In this document: piece after piece, positions 41,301 to 49,292 of the stretch | Layout: every line of letters begins with the position of its first letter | Position numbering within the stretch: position 1 is the stretch's first letter | Assembly: GCF_019145205.1 (NCBI RefSeq) | Contig: NZ_JAHSTT010000007.1 | Span: forward strand, 186,001 to 250,000 | Source: Pseudomonas khavaziana | GTDB lineage: Bacteria; Pseudomonadota; Gammaproteobacteria; Pseudomonadales; Pseudomonadaceae | DNA length: 64,000 nt | Direction of reading: 5' to 3' | The notes under the pieces: model-generated | Databases searched by the model: none | What the model was told of the DNA's origin: nothing | Seen by the model: the letters and a program-made list of their open reading frames with translations, nothing else | Position numbers and translations under genes: made by a program

Positions 41301-43695
41301 GCCCTTCGCGCAGTCGGGCTTCCTGTACATCCTCACCCAACAAGACCTTCAACTGCTCGTCACTCAGGTCCGCGATCACCGTGTCGAGCAGTTGTCCGTT
41401 GGCCAACGCTTGCTCGCTGATCGCCACTTGGGCCAACGTTTGCGATCCAGCAGGCGCCTGATAAATCGTGGTGCCTTGCTCGGTACCAATGACACTCAGG
41501 CCCCTGGAAGAGGGCCAAATACTTTCGTGGGTCATCAGTTCCAGCTGCAGATCAGGATCTGCCCGACTGTAGACCGCTGGGTCCGGGCTGCGCATCTGCT
41601 CAATAAAACCGCCGTAACGACGATCAATCTGAAAACGCCGGATGGTCTCAGCCACTAGCGGTGGCGGTGACGCCAGGTCGATGTACATCTTGCGCAACTG
41701 GTCTTCCTGGACTCCGCTGACCTGGTAAATCTGCTCTAACTGCTCGTCGTTGAGCCCATCCACAGCAGGGCCGATACGCCGCATAAGGGTGCGCCGGTCC
41801 CAACTGAGTGGTTGCTCAAATTCGTGTACCCAGGCGCCCATGCCGTTATGCGTGACGCGTGGCGCATAGCGTCGTACATCGCTGGGGTGACGGAGAGTGA
41901 AGGCGTCATCCGCAAACGCCAGCTCGTAATAACGCCCGTTCCGTGCCGGTAAGTAGCGTTTGCCGGCATGGGTATACAACCCCATGGAATCCGGGCGCGC
42001 ACGCGATGGCATCGTCACCGATTGTTGATAATCGTCCACGTTCGGTCTCGCCAGACGTGTTTTCCCCTGGGGCGAGAGCACATGCACCCAGCCTTTGACA
42101 TACTCAGACTCGCTGATGACCGGAATAAGCTTGTGCCCGGCAGCTGCAAGCGCCAGGTTCAGCATGATCCCCGACGCGTGTGCCCACCCCTCTTTCGTAT
42201 CACCTGCCCTGAAGTTGGAAACGGTTTGCTCCAGCTCATACATTATCTGAATGGCACCGATCATCATCATCAAGGGACCTAGCCCCGGAACAACGAATGA
42301 GGCCAGGTTAAAGACGTCCAACGCCGCACTGCCGACCGCCTGTAACCATTCAAGCCTGGCGCGTGTGTCTTGATCTGCCGTGGACACCACCAGTGCCTTG
42401 GCGTTATCGCGGACGAGGGTCAGTTGCTGCTGCGACCAGTAATGCCAATCGACGTAGTAGGTTGTCTCAAATATCCGAGGCCGGTGATGCCCTGCGCTGC
42501 TGTCTAACGTGAAGTTGTCATGCAGCCCATAGATGTCTTCAGGATCCAGGGTCCGTTTAACCGCAGTAAAAAACTCACTTTGGTGCTCAACCGGAATAAA
42601 TCGACTGAAAAACAGACGATACTCGGATGAGCACAGACGTTTGGCCAAATCATCGGCCACTGCCCATAGCGACGTGTATTCCATCAGGGGCTTGTCTGGG
42701 TCACCCGGTACGTAAAGCAGGTAGTTCTCGACACGGGGGGCGTCGGTGTAAAACAACATGATCTGCCTGGTTTGCACACGTTCGATCGTCGGAGAGGAGC
42801 ACATCATATTCCCTCCCCTCCAGCTAACGGTTTTCTGCCCTAAACGGTAGGCTGCGTAATCCAAGATCATCTGGAAACTGTCCGGTGCGATGTGTTGACG
42901 CACCAGTGCGACCCGGGCCTGAACCTCCAATTGCTTTTTTTTATACGCAACCAATTCCCGCAGCAATGCGTTGACTGCCGTACCCGCGTCGGTTCCTGGT
43001 TCATCAACGGGAACAAGCACTGAGTCGACATGCGCCTGGTACTGCTTACCCAGATCAAGGCTGCGGCAAAGGTCCGCAAACCGATAGGCTGGCAGTGGCA
43101 GCACCAACTGCTTGACGGCAAATTCGGTGGACAATATTTCGCTGTTGCTATGGAAATCAAACCGCGTAATCAGTTGGCAATCGTCGCACGGCCCCTGAAG
43201 CGCTTCGCTAGCAGAGAAGTTACCCATTGCGGCTTCCAGCAACGTGATGCCTGAGTAGTAATAGTCCCTCTGTCCGCCAACATTTGTCGCAAACGCAAAT
43301 GCGCCCCCCAAATCGCTGCGCTCATCGACACGTTTTCGGTAGTAAATTTTGCGCGCAAAAAAGGTTCGCCGGACATCCAGATCAAGATTGAACTGCTCTT
43401 TTATCGCCTTGACCAACAGGGGTTCGACATACTCGACGCTGTCCTTGAGCCCATCAAAAACCCGGTCGATCGCATTCAATGCAGCCCAACCGTCGGCATG
43501 GGCTGCATGGATCGATTCACGCGTTACGGTATCGGCGCAGCGGTAAAAGTCCGGCACCTCCAGTGCAAATTCAGCCAGTTCGCGCTTTCGGCGCAACGAA
43601 GAGTCGGTATACCAACCAGGGATGTGCTCCCTGATCGGACCGGTATGAATACTTTGCGCTTCTACCAGTGCGAATGCGGTGTCCATATCGCTCAT
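38362..43695 (-). CDS. Giant NEL-type E3 ubiquitin ligase / dermonecrotic-toxin-like protein with LRRs
   Basis: The protein has about 1,777 residues. Its N-terminal ~700 residues resemble the DUF6543 dermonecrotic-toxin-like module, with a hydrophobic hairpin around residues 465-530 (LASFVVPGLGPLMMMIGAIQIMYEL). About six leucine-rich repeats lie at ~1175-1300 (LRHLVLDGNRLTDLP, LRVLSLSNNPL). A NEL domain follows, with the catalytic pattern Cys-Thr-Asp (Cys codon 39343-39345, residue about 1451), the CxD arrangement of IpaH/SspH ligases. An Ala-rich coiled-coil stretch is near 1500-1580. ATG 43695 was chosen over a TTG 24 bases upstream; its ribosome-binding site is weak. It lies 67 bases after the acyl-CoA synthetase stop. 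No secretion genes are in the window. Confidence 0.85.
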   Translation of the reverse strand: MSDMDTAFALVEAQSIHTGPIREHIPGWYTDSSLRRKRELAEFALEVPDFYRCADTVTRESIHAAHADGWAALNAIDRVFDGLKDSVEYVEPLLVKAIKEQFNLDLDVRRTFFARKIYYRKRVDERSDLGGAFAFATNVGGQRDYYYSGITLLEAAMGNFSASEALQGPCDDCQLITRFDFHSNSEILSTEFAVKQLVLPLPAYRFADLCRSLDLGKQYQAHVDSVLVPVDEPGTDAGTAVNALLRELVAYKKKQLEVQARVALVRQHIAPDSFQMILDYAAYRLGQKTVSWRGGNMMCSSPTIERVQTRQIMLFYTDAPRVENYLLYVPGDPDKPLMEYTSLWAVADDLAKRLCSSEYRLFFSRFIPVEHQSEFFTAVKRTLDPEDIYGLHDNFTLDSSAGHHRPRIFETTYYVDWHYWSQQQLTLVRDNAKALVVSTADQDTRARLEWLQAVGSAALDVFNLASFVVPGLGPLMMMIGAIQIMYELEQTVSNFRAGDTKEGWAHASGIMLNLALAAAGHKLIPVISESEYVKGWVHVLSPQGKTRLARPNVDDYQQSVTMPSRARPDSMGLYTHAGKRYLPARNGRYYELAFADDAFTLRHPSDVRRYAPRVTHNGMGAWVHEFEQPLSWDRRTLMRRIGPAVDGLNDEQLEQIYQVSGVQEDQLRKMYIDLASPPPLVAETIRRFQIDRRYGGFIEQMRSPDPAVYSRADPDLQLELMTHESIWPSSRGLSVIGTEQGTTIYQAPAGSQTLAQVAISEQALANGQLLDTVIADLSDEQLKVLLGEDVQEARLREGRDDSSHSGGYSQELKKLLRRPRDPGATLSRLRLRLVLAARSRREELLSAVPQSPDEPARWVQEAFPELPAVAVGQLLEHMDETQRQQLTTTQRPPLRLSQEAREYLDAFRLQRAYEGLYLYEGTSEDIARLALHTLEKMPGWSDTVRIELRDGSFTGPVLDSIGPNKAERTSVFIKRADGRVGSSWHSYDTERFYESLFNMVPMPDVEVMVYPGEARWTNLRQALQRQAPTPDELRDTLDMPSVRQGYQSPMALAQGARGLSAVAPSTRAFQCRFEAHSLYPGSTLEQIEAYLNVKGQGDAFMLKEIRRLQVEFNRLGKDLKRWANTHPSKLKVAESIKACWQRRTELVHNNAGEVTGYALDLSNWLVEDLPTLTVEMPHVSSLSLRRMGLLNNVGEFLEAFKGLRHLVLDGNRLTDLPKIIGSMSGLTQLSLGGNQLRLTLDSVKALARLKHLRVLSLSNNPLVLAPDVSAMAQLDQLYLAHCQLNVLPVGVLELRRLRRLDLRGNLLVELPRTLFQRTAAQNRGTTLQENPELSLHTLDRIEAYRLRSGVALLDRAMPRYVTENVALLVWLEEMPVAQRVQLTQLWQDLRVEPGADAFFRLIADMTRSATYKAASARAGLAEQVWTLIKDVADDEQLRREIFAAVDAPGTCTDQRTDVLFKLRLQVRIHKAGLDAGTLQVESGLIALGRGHFRLVELDKLVSADIAARQSALHARAAATAVSEAAAAAREQALPNAADLAEAAQAATEAAESAEAAAQLGAPGAQAADAAERQAREIANTAGIVDWPREPFSEGLEVDLVYRTSLADRLELPLQPRLIMFGDIYPVSEPVIRQAGDTIEHKEAVPGVLARFLVEEAFWEDHLRKLYANDIEQRFSQTKQMLQEKSSALDDLEDSVGNYYGTENAEARRSHLEDVNEALEEVQRLFGLELQQIVDPAGMPQGDFLSTQRIALGDAWVLEEKRALVAVTQSILDRPVPL

Positions 43696-43762
43696 ATCAG
43701 GTCCAGTGAGAATTCTCAAAAGACCAATTTAAAGAGCTGCACCTGTTTCCTGGGCTAAGTAG

Positions 43763-45391
43763 TTAACGCGTCAGTTCCTCGATGCTGATCTCACGCATGC
43801 GAAACTTCTGAATCTTGCCCGTCACCGTCATCGGAAACTCGTCCACAAACTTGAAGTGCCTTGGCGTCTTGAAATGGGCGATGCGGTCCTTGCACCAGCT
43901 CAACAGCTCAAGCTCGTTGGCGGCATGACCCGGATGGAACTTGATCCAGGCGACGATTTCTTCGCCATAACGCTCATCGGGGACGCCGATGATCTGCACG
44001 TCGGCCACCGCCGGGTGGGTGAAGAAGAACTCTTCCAACTCCCGTGGGTAAACGTTTTCGCCACCGCGGATGATCATGTCCTTGTTGCGCCCGGCGATGC
44101 ACACATAGCCGTGTTCATCCATGGTCGCCAGGTCGCCGGTGTGCATCCAGCCGGCGTCATCGATAGCCTCACGGGTGCCTTCGGGGTTGTTCCAGTAACC
44201 GAGCATCACGCTGTAGCCACGGGTGCACAGCTCTCCTATCACGCCGCGCGCGACGGTGTTGCCGGCCTCGTCGATAATCTTGGTTTCCAGTTGCGGTTGG
44301 GTGCGGCCCACCGTGGTGACGCGCCGCTCTATATCGTCATCCGCACCAGTTTGCAGTGACACCGGGCTGGTTTCGGTCATGCCGTAGGCGATCTGCACTT
44401 CACTCATGTGCATTTCGTTGATGACTCGGCGCATCACTTCGATAGGGCACGTGGCCCCGGCCATGATCCCGGTACGCAGGCTGGACAAGTCGAACTCGGC
44501 GCGGCGAGGGTGATCGAGCATGGCGATGAACATGGTTGGCACACCATATAAGCCGGTGGCTTTTTCTTCGGCGACGGCACTCAACGTCAGCAGTGGGTCG
44601 AAGCCATCGTTGGGATAGATCAGGGTGGTACCGTGGGTGATGCAGCCGAGGTTGCCCATCACCATACCAAAGCAGTGATACAGCGGCACCGGAACCACCA
44701 GGCGGTCCCGCGCCGTCAAGCCCAGGCTTTCGCCGACCATGTAGCCGTTATTGAGGATGTTGTGGTGACTGAGGGTGGCGCCCTTGGGGAAGCCGGTGGT
44801 GCCGGAGGTGTACTGGATATTCACAGGCTGGTCGAAGTGCAGGCTGGCCTCGCGGCTGTGCAGTTGCTCAGGCGGGACACCGGCGCCCAGGCCTGACAGC
44901 TGCGACCAGGGCATGAAGCCCGGCGGCGGGCTGGGATCGAGGCTGATAAGGCCGCGCAAATCTGGCTTCAGCGCCTGGAGCATGGCGTGGTAATCGGAGG
45001 TCTTGAACGCTCCGGCGCACACCAGCCACTGGCAGCCGGATTGCTTGAGCACGTAGTCCAACTCACTGCTGCGGTACGCCGGGTTGATATTGACCAGGAT
45101 CACCCCGAGCTTGGCGCTTGCCACCTGACAGATCAGCCACTCGGCGCAATTGGGTGCCCAGATGCCCAGGCGGTCACCGGTTTGCATGCCCAAAGCCAGG
45201 AATGCCCGCGCATGCAAATCAACCGTCTCGGCCAGTTGCCGCCAGGTGTAGCGCCGCTGTTGGTGGCGAACCACCAAGGCTTCGCCATCAGGATATTGCG
45301 CGGCGGTGCGATCAAAAGCCTGGCCAATAGTCATGGCCAGCAAGGCCTTGTCCTGGGAACCACGGCTGTAGCTCTGATTAGGTGGATGCAT
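43763..45391 (-). CDS. AMP-forming acyl-CoA synthetase of the liu locus
   Basis: The 542-residue ANL-superfamily enzyme activates a carboxylic acid to its CoA ester. It shows the P-loop-like core IQYTSGTTGFPKGATLSHHN (about residues 183-202), the GYWNNPEGT/GWMHTGDLATMDEHGY block, and GRNKDMIIRGGENVYPRELEEF. The C-terminal catalytic lysine lies in MTVTGKIQKFRMRE. The ATG at 45391 is chosen because AGGGG precedes it, while the longer frame runs into the divergent promoter. It is divergent from liuA and shares its two LiuR palindromes. Activation of isovalerate or a similar branched acid is inferred; medium-chain fatty acids are an alternative. Confidence 0.88.
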   Translation of the reverse strand: MHPPNQSYSRGSQDKALLAMTIGQAFDRTAAQYPDGEALVVRHQQRRYTWRQLAETVDLHARAFLALGMQTGDRLGIWAPNCAEWLICQVASAKLGVILVNINPAYRSSELDYVLKQSGCQWLVCAGAFKTSDYHAMLQALKPDLRGLISLDPSPPPGFMPWSQLSGLGAGVPPEQLHSREASLHFDQPVNIQYTSGTTGFPKGATLSHHNILNNGYMVGESLGLTARDRLVVPVPLYHCFGMVMGNLGCITHGTTLIYPNDGFDPLLTLSAVAEEKATGLYGVPTMFIAMLDHPRRAEFDLSSLRTGIMAGATCPIEVMRRVINEMHMSEVQIAYGMTETSPVSLQTGADDDIERRVTTVGRTQPQLETKIIDEAGNTVARGVIGELCTRGYSVMLGYWNNPEGTREAIDDAGWMHTGDLATMDEHGYVCIAGRNKDMIIRGGENVYPRELEEFFFTHPAVADVQIIGVPDERYGEEIVAWIKFHPGHAANELELLSWCKDRIAHFKTPRHFKFVDEFPMTVTGKIQKFRMREISIEELTR

Positions 45392-45418
45392 AACGACCCC
45401 TGTTATCTTTTTTGTAGG

Positions 45419-45478
45419 TTGACGTATACGTAAACTACGATTGACAGCGCCGCAACGCAAGCTTACGTTAACGTAAAG
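45419..45478. promoter_or_regulatory. Two probable LiuR operators in the liuA/acyl-CoA synthetase divergent region
   Basis: TTGACGTATACGTAAA (45419-45434) and CTTACGTTAACGTAAA (45462-45477, containing the perfect palindrome TTACGTTAACGTAA at 45463-45476) lie 43 bases apart. They sit between the divergent starts at 45391 and 45542. They match the palindrome in front of liuR and are placed so that each could serve one of the two promoters. Confidence 0.75.
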
Positions 45479-45541
45479 GTGAGCGCCCTGCTCGTGCGCC
45501 CAACCCACACAACAACAAAGCTCACATTAAGGTGCCTGTCC

Positions 45542-46705
45542 ATGAGTTACCCGTCCCTGAACTTCGCCCTCGGCGAGACCATCGACATGCTGCGCGACCA
45601 GGTGCAGGCCTTCGTGGGCAAGGAGATCGCACCGCGCGCGGCCCAGATCGACATCGACAACCTGTTCCCCGCCGACCTGTGGCGCAAGTTCGGGGACATG
45701 GGCCTGCTGGGCATCACCGTGCCGGAAGAATACGGCGGTGCCGGCCTGGGTTACCTGGCCCACGTGGTGAGCATGGAAGAAATCAGTCGCGGTTCGGCTT
45801 CGGTGGCGCTGTCCTACGGCGCGCACTCCAACCTGTGCGTGAACCAGATCAACCGCAACGGTAACCACGAGCAAAAACTCAAGTACCTGCCCAAGCTGAT
45901 CAGCGGCGAGCACGTCGGCGCCCTGGCCATGAGCGAGCCGAATGCCGGCTCCGACGTCGTCTCGATGAAACTGCGCGCCGATAAACGCGGCGACTGCTAC
46001 GTCCTCAATGGCAGCAAGACCTGGATCACCAACGGCCCCGACGCCAACACTTACGTGATCTATGCCAAGACCGACCTGGAGAAAGGCGCCCACGGCATCA
46101 CCGCCTTCATCGTCGAGCGCGACTGGAAAGGCTTCAGCCGCAGCAACAAGTTCGACAAGCTGGGCATGCGTGGCTCCAACACCTGCGAGTTGTTTTTCGA
46201 TGACGTGCAGGTGCCCGAAGACAACATCCTCGGCGTGCTCAATGGCGGTGTGAAAGTGCTGATGAGCGGCCTGGACTACGAACGCGTGGTGCTGTCCGGC
46301 GGCCCCACAGGGATCATGCAGGCATGCATGGATCTGATCGTGCCCTACATTCACGACCGCAAGCAGTTTGGCCAGAGCATCGGTGAATTCCAGCTGATCC
46401 AGGGCAAGGTCGCCGACATGTACACCCAGCTCAACGCCAGCCGCGCCTATCTCTACGCCGTGGCCCAGGCTTGCGAGCGCGGCGAGACTACGCGCAAGGA
46501 CGCCGCCGGCGTGATCCTCTACAGCGCCGAGCGCGCCACGCAGATGGCCCTCGATGCGATCCAGATTCTCGGCGGCAATGGCTATATCAACGAATTCCCC
46601 GCCGGCCGCCTGCTGCGCGACGCCAAGCTGTATGAAATCGGCGCCGGTACCAGTGAGATTCGGCGGATGTTGATTGGCCGCGAACTCTTCAACGAAACCC
46701 GCTGA
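45542..46705 (+). CDS. liuA: Isovaleryl-CoA dehydrogenase
   Basis: The 387-residue flavoenzyme oxidises isovaleryl-CoA to 3-methylcrotonyl-CoA. It has the ACAD signatures ALAMSEPNAGSDVVSMKLRA (about residues 127-146), KTWITNGPDANTYVIYAKT, and QILGGNGYINEFPAGRLLRDAKLYEIGAGTSEIRRMLIGREL. The IVD-specific catalytic glutamate lies in LDYERVVLSGGPTGIMQ (about 243-259), not near the C-terminus as in most ACADs. The start MSYPSLNFALGET is chosen over a longer frame. It is the first gene of liuABCD, downstream of two LiuR palindromes. Confidence 0.95.
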   Translation: MSYPSLNFALGETIDMLRDQVQAFVGKEIAPRAAQIDIDNLFPADLWRKFGDMGLLGITVPEEYGGAGLGYLAHVVSMEEISRGSASVALSYGAHSNLCVNQINRNGNHEQKLKYLPKLISGEHVGALAMSEPNAGSDVVSMKLRADKRGDCYVLNGSKTWITNGPDANTYVIYAKTDLEKGAHGITAFIVERDWKGFSRSNKFDKLGMRGSNTCELFFDDVQVPEDNILGVLNGGVKVLMSGLDYERVVLSGGPTGIMQACMDLIVPYIHDRKQFGQSIGEFQLIQGKVADMYTQLNASRAYLYAVAQACERGETTRKDAAGVILYSAERATQMALDAIQILGGNGYINEFPAGRLLRDAKLYEIGAGTSEIRRMLIGRELFNETR

Positions 46706-46716
46706 AGGAGCGCGTC

Positions 46717-48324
46717 ATGGCCACCCTGCATACCCAGCTCAACCCACGCTCGGCGGAGTTCGCCGCCAACAGTATGGCGATGCGCGAACAGGTCGACGCC
46801 CTGCACAGCCTGCTCGCCCATGTGCAACAAGGTGGCGGCACCAAGGCCCAGGAACGCCACACCTCGCGGGGCAAGTTGCTGCCCCGTGAGCGTATCAATC
46901 GCCTGCTCGACCCGGGCTCGCCGTTTCTCGAGCTCAGCCAGTTGGCGGCTTATCAGGTGTATGGCGAAGACGTACCGGCGGCCGGAGTGATTGCCGGCAT
47001 TGGTCGCGTGGAAGGCGTCGAATGCATGATCGTCGCCAACGATGCCACAGTCAAAGGTGGCTCCTACTATCCGCTGACCGTGAAAAAACACCTGCGCGCC
47101 CAGACCATCGCCGAGCAGAACCGCCTGCCGTGCATCTACCTGGTGGACTCCGGCGGCGCCAACCTGCCGCGCCAGGACGAGGTGTTCCCGGACCGCGAGC
47201 ACTTTGGGCGGATCTTCTTCAACCAGGCCAACATGAGCGCCCAGGGCATCCCGCAGATCGCCGTGGTGATGGGCTCATGCACCGCCGGCGGCGCCTACGT
47301 GCCGGCCATGGCCGACGAAGCGATCATGGTGCGCCAGCAAGCCACCATCTTCCTTGCCGGGCCACCGCTGGTAAAGGCCGCCACCGGTGAAGTGGTCAGC
47401 GCCGAAGACCTCGGCGGCGCCGATGTGCACTGCAAGATCTCCGGCGTGGCCGACCACTATGCCGACAGCGATGAACACGCCCTGGCCCTGGCTCGGCGCA
47501 GCGTCGCCAACCTCAATTGGCGCAAACAAGGTCAATTGGTGCAACGGCCGCCAGTGGCGCCGCTGTACAGCAGCGAAGAGCTGTACGGTGTGATCCCGGC
47601 GGATGCCAAGCAACCCTTCGATGTACGCGAAGTGATCGCACGGCTGGTGGACGGCTCGGTGTTCGATGAGTTCAAGGCCCTGTTCGGCACCACCTTGGTG
47701 TGCGGCTTTGCGCATTTGCATGGCTACCCGATTGCGATCCTGGCCAACAACGGCATTCTGTTCGCCGAGGCCGCGCAGAAAGGCGCGCACTTTATCGAAC
47801 TGGCCTGCCAGCGCGGGATTCCCCTGCTGTTCCTGCAGAACATCACCGGCTTCATGGTCGGCCAGAAGTACGAAGCCGGCGGCATCGCCAAGCATGGCGC
47901 CAAGCTGGTGACCGCCGTGGCGTGCGCCAAAGTGCCGAAGTTCACCGTGATCATCGGTGGCAGCTTTGGTGCCGGTAACTATGGCATGTGCGGCCGCGCC
48001 TACGACCCACGCTTCTTGTGGATGTGGCCAAACGCACGCATCGGCGTGATGGGTGCCGAACAGGCCGCCGGAGTGCTGGTGCAGGTCAAGCGGGAGCAGG
48101 CCGAGCGCGCAGGCAACGCGTTCAGCGCCGATGAGGAAGCTTCAATCAAGCAACCGATACTCGATCAGTATGAAACCCAGGGCCACCCCTACTACTCCAG
48201 CGCGCGCTTGTGGGATGACGGCGTCATTGACCCGTTGCAGACCCGCGACGTGCTGGCTCTGGCCTTGTCCGCCTCGCTGAACGCCCCCATCGAGCCGAGC
48301 CGCTTCGGCGTGTTCCGCATGTAA
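46717..48324 (+). CDS. liuB: 3-methylcrotonyl-CoA carboxylase, carboxyltransferase (beta) subunit
   Basis: The 535-residue protein transfers carboxyl from biotin to 3-methylcrotonyl-CoA, giving 3-methylglutaconyl-CoA. It has the acyl-CoA carboxyltransferase blocks RERINRLLDPGSPFLELS, VVMGSCTAGGAYVPAMADEAIMV, FLQNITGFMVGQKYEAGGIAKHGAK and FGAGNYGMCGRAYDPRFLWMWPNARIGVMGAEQAAGVL. It lies 11 bases after liuA. The biotin-bearing partner is liuD, two genes downstream. A REP-like hairpin lies between this gene and liuC. Confidence 0.95.
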   Translation: MATLHTQLNPRSAEFAANSMAMREQVDALHSLLAHVQQGGGTKAQERHTSRGKLLPRERINRLLDPGSPFLELSQLAAYQVYGEDVPAAGVIAGIGRVEGVECMIVANDATVKGGSYYPLTVKKHLRAQTIAEQNRLPCIYLVDSGGANLPRQDEVFPDREHFGRIFFNQANMSAQGIPQIAVVMGSCTAGGAYVPAMADEAIMVRQQATIFLAGPPLVKAATGEVVSAEDLGGADVHCKISGVADHYADSDEHALALARRSVANLNWRKQGQLVQRPPVAPLYSSEELYGVIPADAKQPFDVREVIARLVDGSVFDEFKALFGTTLVCGFAHLHGYPIAILANNGILFAEAAQKGAHFIELACQRGIPLLFLQNITGFMVGQKYEAGGIAKHGAKLVTAVACAKVPKFTVIIGGSFGAGNYGMCGRAYDPRFLWMWPNARIGVMGAEQAAGVLVQVKREQAERAGNAFSADEEASIKQPILDQYETQGHPYYSSARLWDDGVIDPLQTRDVLALALSASLNAPIEPSRFGVFRM

Positions 48325-48328
48325 CCTG

Positions 48329-48453
48329 CAGGAGCGAGCTTGTTGTGGCGAGGGAGCTTGCTCCCGCTGACTGCGCAGCAGTCCCGGCTTTTTTGGGGGC
48401 GCTGCGCCCCCCAGCGCAAGCAAGCTTGCTCGCCACAACAAGCGCGCTCCTAC
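48329..48453. repeat. Nested REP-type hairpin inside the liu operon
   Basis: The 23-base arms (AGGAGCGAGCTTGTTGTGGC... and near-complement) enclose smaller hairpins, including GGGAGCTTGCTCCC and GGGGGCGCTGCGCCCCCC. It occupies most of the 161-base liuB-liuC gap, an unusual place for such a structure. Confidence 0.75.
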
Positions 48454-48485
48454 AGGAGGCCTCTTATTATCATGGAGCTCCTTGC

Positions 48486-49292
48486 ATGAACGACTTCAAC
48501 ACCCTCGAACTGATCACTGACAGCCGTGGCTTTGCCACGCTGTGGCTCAGTCGTGAAGCCAAGAACAATGCGTTCAACGCCGAGATGATCCGTGAACTGA
48601 TCATTGCCCTGGACCAGGTGCAAGGCGACCCGTCCCTGCGTTTTTTGATACTGCGCGGGCGCGGCAAGCATTTCAGTGCCGGCGCCGACTTGGCCTGGAT
48701 GCAGCAATCGGCCGAGCTGGACTACCACACCAACCTGGACGACGCCCGTGAACTGGCGGAGCTGATGTACAACCTGTCCAAGCTGAAAATCCCCACGCTG
48801 GCCGTGGTGCAAGGCGCAGCCTACGGTGGCGCGTTGGGCCTGATCAGTTGCTGTGACATGGCCATCGGCACCGATGAGGCGCAGTTCTGTTTGTCGGAAG
48901 TGCGCATCGGCCTGGCGCCGGCGGTGATCAGTCCTTTCGTGGTGCAGGCCATCGGCCAACGTGCTGCCCGTCGTTATGCCCTCACGGCCGAGCGCTTTGG
49001 TGGCCAGCGAGCAAGGGAGATCGGTTTACTGGCAGAGAGTTATCCGGCCGAAACCCTGGATCAGCAGGTGGACCAGTGGGTCGAAAACCTGCTGCAAAAC
49101 AGCCCGGCGGCGATGCGCGCCAGTAAGGACTTACTGCGTGAAGTGGGCAACGGTGCCCTCACGCCTGCGCTGCGACGTTATTGCGAAAACGCCATCGCCC
49201 GCATTCGGGTGAGCGCCGAGGGCCAGGAAGGTTTGCGTGCGTTCCTGCAAAAACGTGCGCCGAGCTGGCAAGCCCAGGAGCCGCGCTTATGA
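48486..49292 (+). CDS. liuC: 3-methylglutaconyl-CoA hydratase (enoyl-CoA hydratase family)
   Basis: The 268-residue crotonase-fold enzyme hydrates 3-methylglutaconyl-CoA to HMG-CoA. It contains the oxyanion-hole segments GRGKHFSAGADLAWMQQ (about residues 59-75) and VQGAAYGGALGLISCCDMAIG, followed by FCLSEVRIGLAPAVISPFV. The start at 48486 lies beyond the REP hairpin, after GGAG of CATGGAGCTCC. The stop overlaps the ATG of liuD (ATGA overlap). Confidence 0.94.
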   Translation: MNDFNTLELITDSRGFATLWLSREAKNNAFNAEMIRELIIALDQVQGDPSLRFLILRGRGKHFSAGADLAWMQQSAELDYHTNLDDARELAELMYNLSKLKIPTLAVVQGAAYGGALGLISCCDMAIGTDEAQFCLSEVRIGLAPAVISPFVVQAIGQRAARRYALTAERFGGQRAREIGLLAESYPAETLDQQVDQWVENLLQNSPAAMRASKDLLREVGNGALTPALRRYCENAIARIRVSAEGQEGLRAFLQKRAPSWQAQEPRL

